DNA from: DATACZ01 sp036258795
GTDB taxonomy: Bacteria > Actinomycetota > CADDZG01 > JAHWKV01
Direction: 5' to 3'
Assembly: GCA_036258795.1 (NCBI GenBank)
Contig: DATACZ010000173.1
Coordinates: 1-10,734 of the forward strand
DNA: 10,734 nt
Shown here: one piece after another, positions 6,401 through 10,734 of the stretch
Layout: each line of letters begins with the position of its first letter
Position numbering within the stretch: the stretch's first letter is position 1
Made by a program: the position numbers and the translations under genes
Notes under the pieces: model-generated
Seen by the model: only the letters and a program-made list of their open reading frames with translations
Databases searched by the model: none
What the model was told of the DNA's origin: nothing

Positions 6401-8218
6401 CTAATGCTCGTCCACCTCGAGCCTGTGCAACGCTGGCGTGAGGTCTTGCTTCAGCTTGACCGCGTCGGAGAACAGATCGCCCACCTGCTCCAGTCGCTCG
6501 AATATCGTGGAGATCAGGAACTGCTCCGGGTAAAACTCCTCATCCAGCTCATCCCATGCCAGCGGGGTCGATACCGGCGCTCCAGGGTAGGGCCGGACGG
6601 AATACGGCGCCACCAGGGTCTGCCCCTTGGCATTCTGGCCGGCGTCTACGTAGACCTTACCCGCTCGCTTGGCCTTGGACGGCTCGAGGGTCACCTTCTC
6701 CGGATAAGCCGATCTCAACAGACCTCCAACCGCAGTGCAGAAACCCCGGACCTGCTTATAGCTGTGTCCTTCCTTTAGCGGTATGAAGATCTGAATCCCG
6801 GAACCTCCGGAGGTTTTGGGAAAGGCCCTGAGGTTCAGCCCATCAAGAACCACTCGCACCAAGCGGGCCACGGCGCGGACGTCAGCAAAATCGATGGGCT
6901 CATGCGGATCCAAGTCCAACACGGCGTAGTCAGGCTCGTCCAACCTCGGCCACCGGCTGGTCCAGGCATGAACCTCTACGCACGCGATCTGGGCCAGCCA
7001 TACCAGGGTGGTCACGTCGTCCACCACGATGTAATCGACGATCCTGGTGCCACCGTCGGAGGGGACCGGCACCGTGCGCAGCCATTCAGGCCGGCCCCTC
7101 GGAGCCTGCTTCTCGTAGAAGGCTTCGCCGAAGATGCCGTCGGGGACTCTGTGCATGTTGATCAGGCGGTCCCGGAGGAAAGGAAGCAGCATGGGGGCGA
7201 CGTTGTAGTAGTAAGAGATCAAGTCACCTTTCGTGATGCCGTCGTCTGGAAAGAGCACCTTGGCTATGTTGGTGATCCTCACCTCCCGGGCCCCATGCCG
7301 GAACACGTGCGCCTCCCCCCTTCTCTCAACCGGAGCGTGGTGCGGAAGCCAGATACGTTGGTCGTCTGAGGCCGCCTGTGGTTTCTTGGCGGACGCCAGA
7401 GGGGCATTGACCTCGAGCAGCTCCTTCAGGATGGCCACATGAGACTCGGGCTCCTTCTCCTCCGAGATGACCGTGAGGGCCATATCGAACTTTTTCGCCC
7501 CTTCGACGAGGTTACCGACCCTGAGAGTCCCCTCTCCGTAGGGCACATGCCGTATCTCGCCGCCGGGACCGAACTGGTTATCGCTGAAGTGGGTATGCAG
7601 GGGCCACAGATGCTCGAAACCAAAATGCTGGGTGACGTAGGAGAAAAGGGCCTCGAAGGCTTCCGGAGTCGAGAGCGATCCATTCGACATGGCGTGGATG
7701 TGGCCGTAGTCGATTACCACCGTCGTAAAGGCATGGTTGCCAACGAGCAGAGCCAGATCTCCAAGAGAGCCGAACTGAGACCTCTTTCCGCAGGTCTCGA
7801 GGCCCAGCTTTACCCCGGTGTCCTCGATCCGTTGGCCTAGAGCGCGAAGGGCAACATCGACTCGCTCATGAAGCTCCTCAGCCTCGGCTCCATGACGGCT
7901 TCCCGGGTGACAGACCACCACCCCGGCTCCCATGGCTGCGGCAAGCTTGGAGGCGTGGTGCAACCCACCCATATGTAGCTTCAGCCTTTCCGGCTCCTCC
8001 GTGGTCAATTGAGCGAAGTAAGGGGCGTGAACCGACAGCGTTATGCCCTTGTCCCTGGCGAGCTCACCGAGCCGCTTCGCCTCCGGCTCTTTTAGCGTGA
8101 ATTCCTTGACGAATTGGACCTCGCAAGCAGCAAAGCCCTGGTCGACTAGGTAGGCGATGGACTCTTCGAGGTTCCTAGGGTCCTTCAGCCCCGCAACTCC
8201 GTACCTTAGCTGGCGCAT
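6401..8218 (-). CDS. Endonuclease IV-like TIM barrel fused to a LigD-type primase/polymerase domain
   Basis: A 605-aa two-domain protein in one unbroken frame. Residues 1-270 look like an AP_endonuc_2 TIM barrel of the endonuclease IV type. Likely metal-binding residues are His64 in 'SVHAPYF', His104 in 'VVCHPGS', Glu141 in 'LGLETCGK', Asp170 and His173 in 'VIDYGHIHA', His210 in 'LHTHFSDN', His224 in 'IRHVPYGEG' and a Glu near 253. Residues 272-303 form a polar linker. Residues 304-600 look like a LigD polymerase (archaeo-eukaryotic primase) domain: 'LFPDDGITKGDLISYYYNVA', 'FYEKQAPRGRPEWLRT', the catalytic 'LDLDP' (Asp435, Asp437), 'TSGGSGIQIFIPL' and the third acid in 'VYVDAGQN' (Asp525). 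Such polymerases fill gaps, often with ribonucleotides. There is no ligase or phosphoesterase domain. The start has no Shine-Dalgarno but TAGATT lies 6 nt upstream. A sugar isomerase-like activity for the barrel is the main alternative. Domain identities are well supported; the joint role is inferred. Confidence 0.88.
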   Translation of the reverse strand: MRQLRYGVAGLKDPRNLEESIAYLVDQGFAACEVQFVKEFTLKEPEAKRLGELARDKGITLSVHAPYFAQLTTEEPERLKLHMGGLHHASKLAAAMGAGVVVCHPGSRHGAEAEELHERVDVALRALGQRIEDTGVKLGLETCGKRSQFGSLGDLALLVGNHAFTTVVIDYGHIHAMSNGSLSTPEAFEALFSYVTQHFGFEHLWPLHTHFSDNQFGPGGEIRHVPYGEGTLRVGNLVEGAKKFDMALTVISEEKEPESHVAILKELLEVNAPLASAKKPQAASDDQRIWLPHHAPVERRGEAHVFRHGAREVRITNIAKVLFPDDGITKGDLISYYYNVAPMLLPFLRDRLINMHRVPDGIFGEAFYEKQAPRGRPEWLRTVPVPSDGGTRIVDYIVVDDVTTLVWLAQIACVEVHAWTSRWPRLDEPDYAVLDLDPHEPIDFADVRAVARLVRVVLDGLNLRAFPKTSGGSGIQIFIPLKEGHSYKQVRGFCTAVGGLLRSAYPEKVTLEPSKAKRAGKVYVDAGQNAKGQTLVAPYSVRPYPGAPVSTPLAWDELDEEFYPEQFLISTIFERLEQVGDLFSDAVKLKQDLTPALHRLEVDEH

Positions 8219-8224
8219 TTTGCC

Positions 8225-8230
8225 AATCTA
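8225..8230 (-). promoter_or_regulatory. Possible leaderless -10 element before the repair-fusion gene
   Basis: TAGATT (TANNNT) on the minus strand is followed by GGCAAA and then the ATG at 8218, with no Shine-Dalgarno. The 6-nt spacing is the same as that before the 121-aa gene at 5273 and fits a transcript starting at or next to the start codon. The -35 region is weak. It lies in the 138-nt divergent gap shared with the plus-strand membrane protein gene. Confidence 0.4.
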
Positions 8231-8301
8231 CCGCGCAACGGAGCCGGTGACGCTTCCGCCCGCATGAGCCCGAAACCCTAAGAAACGGGTCCGCAGCTTC
8301 G

Positions 8302-8307
8302 TACAAT
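8302..8307 (+). promoter_or_regulatory. Possible -10 box for the four-TM membrane protein gene
   Basis: TACAAT (5 of 6 match to TATAAT) lies 49 nt before the ATG at 8357 on the plus strand, in the divergent gap. No clear -35 hexamer is seen at the usual distance. The leader would be about 42 nt long. Confidence 0.35.
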
Positions 8308-8356
8308 CGTTTCAGCTCAAGCAAATCGAGGCACCGATCGAAAGCGAGAGGCCGGC

Positions 8357-8953
8357 ATGTGGAGGCGACGAGACAGCCTAATGGGCACGGTGCCCGTGCA
8401 CGTACGGGCTGGGTTATCCATCGGATCCGTTCTGACCGGCCTTCTGGTTGCCCTATCGTCAACGGTACTTCTGACCATCGGCATTGGCCGAGTGCTCGTC
8501 GAACGGGGTTACGAGCTGTCAGGGATCCTCCGGGCTGACCCATTCTGGGCTAGCGCCAGCGCTGGGACCGCATTCGTAGTAGCCACCTTTCTCTCCTACC
8601 TGTGGGGCGGCTATACCGCTGGGAGGATGGGCCGGGGCGCCGGATTTCTTCATGGAATATTGGTTCCGATACTCACTATCGTTGCAGGAGCGGTACTGGG
8701 ATATGTGGCAGTTGGCTTAAGAGGCATCGACGCCCTCGAAGTACCGTTTGGGGTGGGTACTCTGCCCCTGGACGCCAATCTCAACAGACTTGGAGTTGGA
8801 GTGGCAGCGGCTTATGCGTTAGCAATGCTCATCGGTGGGGCCTGGGGAGGTGTGATGGGCACTAGGTGGCATACCAAGCTCGAAGGGCTGTTACCCCCAC
8901 TGCCTGAACGACGAGACGCCGACACCTTCACCGACCTCAGGGAGGGTCCTTAG
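8357..8953 (+). CDS. Four-TM integral membrane protein, function unknown
   Basis: A 198-aa protein with four predicted membrane helices, about residues 19-45, 65-88, 97-120 and 145-168. Between helices 2 and 3 it carries 'YLWGGYTAGRMGRGAGFLHG', and the last helix ends 'GGAWGGVMGTRWH'. The Gly-rich GGY.AGRM....G..HG pattern recurs in small actinobacterial and Firmicutes membrane proteins of unknown role (YrzE-like). The C-terminal 30 residues are charged and likely cytoplasmic ('PERRDADTFTDLREG'). The ATG has a weak GAGAGG about 5 nt upstream; the next in-frame ATG (8381) has none better. It is divergent from the repair-fusion gene, sharing a 138-nt upstream region. No transport or enzyme motif is seen. 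Confidence 0.75.
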   Translation: MWRRRDSLMGTVPVHVRAGLSIGSVLTGLLVALSSTVLLTIGIGRVLVERGYELSGILRADPFWASASAGTAFVVATFLSYLWGGYTAGRMGRGAGFLHGILVPILTIVAGAVLGYVAVGLRGIDALEVPFGVGTLPLDANLNRLGVGVAAAYALAMLIGGAWGGVMGTRWHTKLEGLLPPLPERRDADTFTDLREGP

Positions 8954-8993
8954 CGGCGCCCAGATTGCGGCGGGCGTTCTGATCGGCGAGCCG

Positions 8994-9021
8994 TTGAATC
9001 TAGATTTTCATTGAATAGAAT
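8994..9021 (+). promoter_or_regulatory. Promoter giving a leaderless GTG start
   Basis: TTGAAT (8994-8999), a 16-nt spacer and TAGAAT (9016-9021) form a recognisable sigma-70-like promoter, and the GTG at 9029 follows after 7 nt. The transcript would begin at or beside the start codon. A second TANNNT, TAGATT (9001-9006), lies 4 nt before the alternative TTG at 9011, which is too close for a normal leaderless start. Confidence 0.5.
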
Positions 9022-9028
9022 TGCACCC

Positions 9029-9475
9029 GTGGCAAACGAAAGTGGGCTTCCCGACTACGTCGCAGATCACTTCACATACTTGGTGCGAAGCTCCGTCCTG
9101 TCGCGCATAGGTCAGGCGATCTTCATGATTTCCGGCATCGTAAATCCGGTGATGCTCCTTTTGGCGTTGCCGGACGCCAATGGAAATGCGGTCCTGCCCA
9201 GCCTCACGCCGCTGATCATCTCGGCAACCGTGTTCGCGGCATCGTTCATCTGGTACCTCTTTTGGTTCGAGTCGCGAAGGCGCCGGTACCGTGATGAGCA
9301 GCCGACGAGCTATGCCCGCTGGTACGGGCGGCGGCTCCGTCCTCTTACCAGCCGGGACATCATGGGCCAACTGCGGCTGATCAAGCTGCAGGTGCGCTAC
9401 GTGTTTCTCGGCAAAGAGCCCTCTAACGTGGAGACGCTGGCCCTCACAATGCGATTCGTTCGCAACAGCGTCTAA
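9029..9475 (+). CDS. Two-TM membrane protein, function unknown
   Basis: A 148-aa protein from the GTG at 9029. Two hydrophobic segments (about residues 27-47, 'IGQAIFMISGIVNPVMLLLAL', and 60-80, 'SATVFAASFIWYLFWF') flank a short polar loop. A strongly basic juxtamembrane patch, 'ESRRRRYRDE', follows. The C-terminal cytoplasmic part (about 95-148) is rich in Arg, Tyr and Leu and may be amphipathic. No known family is recognised. The GTG is preferred because TTGAAT-16-TAGAAT lies 7 nt upstream and there is no Shine-Dalgarno. An in-frame TTG at 9011 would add six residues. It is 75 nt downstream of the four-TM protein gene but probably has its own promoter. Confidence 0.65.
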   Translation: MANESGLPDYVADHFTYLVRSSVLSRIGQAIFMISGIVNPVMLLLALPDANGNAVLPSLTPLIISATVFAASFIWYLFWFESRRRRYRDEQPTSYARWYGRRLRPLTSRDIMGQLRLIKLQVRYVFLGKEPSNVETLALTMRFVRNSV

Positions 9476-9556
9476 ACGCTTTCTAAAGTCGACAAGAGAC
9501 GAGCGAGTTACGCGCTCCCAACGATTCGCAACCTAAGCGAGGGCGTGGTGGGTTCG

Positions 9557-9603
9557 AGGGCGAGCTGAGCGAGCGAAGCGAGTGAATCTTCGCCTCGCCT
9601 TTT
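9557..9603 (+). terminator. Imperfect terminator-like hairpin after the two-TM gene
   Basis: AGGGCGAG (9557-9564) pairs with CTCGCCTT (9594-9601), and inside it GCGAAG (9573-9578) pairs with CTTCGC (9588-9593) around a 9-nt loop. An 8-nt unpaired stretch lies on the 5' side. Four T residues (9600-9603) overlap the end of the stem. It lies about 80 nt past the stop of the plus-strand gene, between two convergent genes. The T run is short, so termination is only moderately supported. Confidence 0.4.
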
Positions 9604-9633
9604 CCGGTCCACCGAGCGACCGAAGTGAGCGAG
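9568..9633. repeat. Two imperfect copies of a GAGCGA(G/C)CGAAG element
   Basis: Copy A near 9568-9584 reads GAGCGAGCGAAGCGAGTG; copy B near 9614-9633 reads GAGCGACCGAAG then TGAGCGAGTG, i.e. the same motif with a short insertion. Both lie in the 196-nt non-coding gap between convergent genes (9476-9671). A further small hairpin, GAGCG...CGCTC, is at 9501-9517. The rest of the gap has no ORF or promoter that I can support. Confidence 0.5.
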
Positions 9634-9671
9634 TGTGGCCGTGGAGCCCGAGCGGCCCACCCGCCCGAGCA

Positions 9672-10211
9672 TTAGCCTTGCGGTACTTCAGCCTCTATCT
9701 CAATGGTGACCTTATCGGCCACCTTTAGGGCGCCCATCATGGCGGTGAAAGGCTTGATGCCAAAGTCGGACTGAACCACTTCCATCGTGGCCTTGACCTT
9801 TCCCCCGCCCGCGTCCGTCAGCTGAACCTCGACCGGCTGTGTGCTGCCCATGATGGTGAGGTCTCCACTGAGCTTTGCCGAACCTTCGGACACATCGGCG
9901 GACTTCGATTGGAAGGAGATGTCCGGCTGCGTGAGGATCTTGTTGGTGATGTTGTCCTTGATCTCTGATTTGTCGTCCTCCGTGAGCGCCTTCACCCCAC
10001 CTTTGCCTTCCCGAACCTGGAAGGAACCTACGTCCGCGGAGGCGGTGATGTTTGTGTCGGCGGGATCTTCTCCCACCTCCGCCTTTGCGCTCCAGTCGGT
10101 TACATCGATGACAAGGTCGTGACCAACCTTCTTGCCCATCCCCGCCCGTCCGGTCCTGATCACCATGGTTCCGTTCGAAGGGCCAAACTCGTAGGAACCG
10201 GGAGGGATCAT
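9672..10211 (-). CDS. YceI-like lipocalin-fold protein
   Basis: A 179-aa protein from the ATG at 10211 with the YceI-like order of motifs: 'PGSYEFGPSNGTMVIRTGR' at the start, 'GHDLVIDVTDWSAKAEVG', 'SFQVREGKGGVKALTEDDK', 'ISFQSKSADV', 'LSGDLTIMGSTQPVEVQL' and 'SDFGIKPFTAMMGALKVAD' near the end. YceI proteins form a lipocalin-like beta barrel that can hold long isoprenoid or fatty ligands. There is no signal peptide, so it is probably cytoplasmic, as in many actinobacterial versions. The start is fixed by AAGGAGG (10218-10224) 6 nt upstream. The longer frame to 10274 would add 21 very polar residues and lacks a ribosome site. It follows the CBS gene by 77 nt on the same strand. The ligand is unknown. 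Confidence 0.85.
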   Translation of the reverse strand: MIPPGSYEFGPSNGTMVIRTGRAGMGKKVGHDLVIDVTDWSAKAEVGEDPADTNITASADVGSFQVREGKGGVKALTEDDKSEIKDNITNKILTQPDISFQSKSADVSEGSAKLSGDLTIMGSTQPVEVQLTDAGGGKVKATMEVVQSDFGIKPFTAMMGALKVADKVTIEIEAEVPQG

Positions 10212-10217
10212 CGGGTG

Positions 10218-10224
10218 CCTCCTT
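10218..10224 (-). promoter_or_regulatory. Ribosome binding site of the YceI-like gene
   Basis: AAGGAGG on the minus strand, 6 nt before the ATG at 10211. It argues against the longer upstream start at 10274. Confidence 0.8.
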
Positions 10225-10258
10225 TGTCGTCGATCATCCGTTTGTTCCTTTCGCTCAT

Positions 10259-10274
10259 GTGGCTCGCGAGCCAC
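10259..10274. promoter_or_regulatory. Perfect 16-bp palindrome between the CBS and YceI-like genes
   Basis: GTGGCTCGCGAGCCAC is a perfect inverted repeat (two 8-bp halves, no spacer) located 14 nt after the CBS stop codon and 47 nt upstream of the YceI-like start. No T run follows on either strand, so it is not a standard terminator. It could be a dimeric regulator's operator for the YceI-like gene or an RNA hairpin (6-bp stem, CGCG loop) that separates the two messages. Confidence 0.45.
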
Positions 10275-10288
10275 GCCTTCTACGCAAT

Positions 10289-10696
10289 CTAATGGTTGGG
10301 TGCCGGATGTTTGAGACCCCAGGCCGGCAAGGCAGAGGCTTTGAGCAGCTCCCTCAAGCTAACCAGGCCTACCAGGTCCCCGTCTTTGACGATAGGCAAG
10401 TGTCGAAAACCGCCCTCGATCATGATTCGAATAGCTTCGCCGATCTCGGTATCGGGAGGCACCGTTATGGGGTTAGCCGTCATGACCTCTTCGATCCGGG
10501 TGCTCCAAGGCACTCGGCCGTGAGCCACCGCCCGAAGGACGTCGCGTTCCGTCACTATCCCTACAAAATCTGATCCCCTGACCACCATGGCGGAACCGCA
10601 CCTGCGCTCGATCATGGCCTGAGCTCCCCGCTCCAGGGTCTCATCGGGACCCACAGTCAAGACGTAGTTGCTCATGGACTCTTCTACCGTCGACAT
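10289..10696 (-). CDS. Two-CBS-domain protein
   Basis: A 135-aa protein made almost only of a CBS pair: CBS1 at about residues 5-57 ('SNYVLTVGPDETLERGAQAM', 'GIVTERDVLRAV') and CBS2 at about 70-121 ('MTANPITVPPDTEIGEAI', 'GFRHLPIVKDGDLVGLVSLR'). Such stand-alone Bateman modules bind adenine nucleotides and act as energy or stress sensors. CBS1 keeps the G-x-x-T-x-x-D ribose-binding motif (GIVTERD); in CBS2 the Asp is replaced by Glu (GLVSLRE). There is no membrane span or partner domain. I prefer the ATG at 10696 because typical homology starts there and GAGG lies just upstream, although only 3 nt away. A GTG at 10705 would add three residues. It is upstream of the YceI-like gene on the same strand. 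Confidence 0.88.
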   Translation of the reverse strand: MSTVEESMSNYVLTVGPDETLERGAQAMIERRCGSAMVVRGSDFVGIVTERDVLRAVAHGRVPWSTRIEEVMTANPITVPPDTEIGEAIRIMIEGGFRHLPIVKDGDLVGLVSLRELLKASALPAWGLKHPAPNH

Positions 10697-10734
10697 ATTC
10701 CTCACCCCCCATCTCAGCCAGACCGGCGCTAAAT

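Noticed and set aside
5720..6404. Plus-strand frames of 167 and 196 aa opposite trpD
   Set aside because: TrpD motifs on the minus strand are complete and in order.
7300..7420. Fusion as two adjacent genes joined by a sequencing error
   Set aside because: The linker is in one frame with no stop on the minus strand, and its polar, Ala/Lys/Pro-rich make-up fits an interdomain linker. An assembly join cannot be excluded from sequence alone.
6401..8218. A complete LigD/Ku end-joining cluster
   Set aside because: Only a polymerase domain is present. No Ku, ATP-dependent ligase or phosphoesterase sequence is seen in the window, so I do not call an NHEJ operon.
9476..9671. CRISPR-like array in the repeat-rich gap
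   Set aside because: There are only two imperfect copies with no regular spacers, and no cas genes nearby.
9672..10274. Longer YceI-like frame starting at 10274
   Set aside because: The added 21 residues are polar and unlike the family, the region contains the 16-bp palindrome, and an AAGGAGG ribosome site points to the ATG at 10211.

Overview
The window is roughly 60% GC by eye and densely coded. It most likely comes from an Actinomycetota genome, perhaps an uncultured or deep-branching one. The strongest marker is a gene for SepH (DUF3071), an FtsZ partner of actinobacteria. Support comes from the actinobacterial style of TrpD (a 'GVPTVFNFLGPL' motif, no other trp genes nearby), a small CxxC...CxxC protein of actinobacterial type, and start codons that look leaderless. 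No rRNA, tRNA, CRISPR array, insertion sequence or phage gene is visible.

Layout. (1) 2-1357, plus strand: the 3' end of a molybdopterin oxidoreductase (formate-dehydrogenase-like), then a membrane-anchored LysM protein. (2) 1383-4792, minus strand, in transcription order: a 98-aa unknown protein, a 62-aa Cys-rich protein overlapping it by ATGA, an 8-codon leader ORF, sepH, then a long-chain acyl-CoA synthetase. (3) 4861-8218, minus strand, in transcription order: a two-domain DNA repair protein, trpD, then a 121-aa unknown protein closed by a clear rho-independent terminator. (4) 8357-9475, plus strand: two small membrane proteins. (5) 9476-9671: a structured, repeat-rich gap between convergent genes. 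(6) 9672-10696, minus strand: a two-CBS-domain protein followed by a YceI-like protein.

The most notable item is the 605-aa protein at 6401-8218. One uninterrupted reading frame joins an endonuclease IV-like (AP_endonuc_2) TIM barrel to an archaeo-eukaryotic primase/polymerase domain of the LigD type. This suggests a single polypeptide that cleaves abasic sites and then fills the gap. No Ku, ligase or phosphoesterase gene is in view, so a base-excision or gap-repair role is at least as likely as end joining. Its polymerase motif II carries Gln where LigD enzymes usually have His. The other genes look like ordinary household functions: cell division (SepH), fatty-acid activation, tryptophan synthesis, envelope anchoring and nucleotide sensing. 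The unknown small proteins beside sepH are the next most interesting group.
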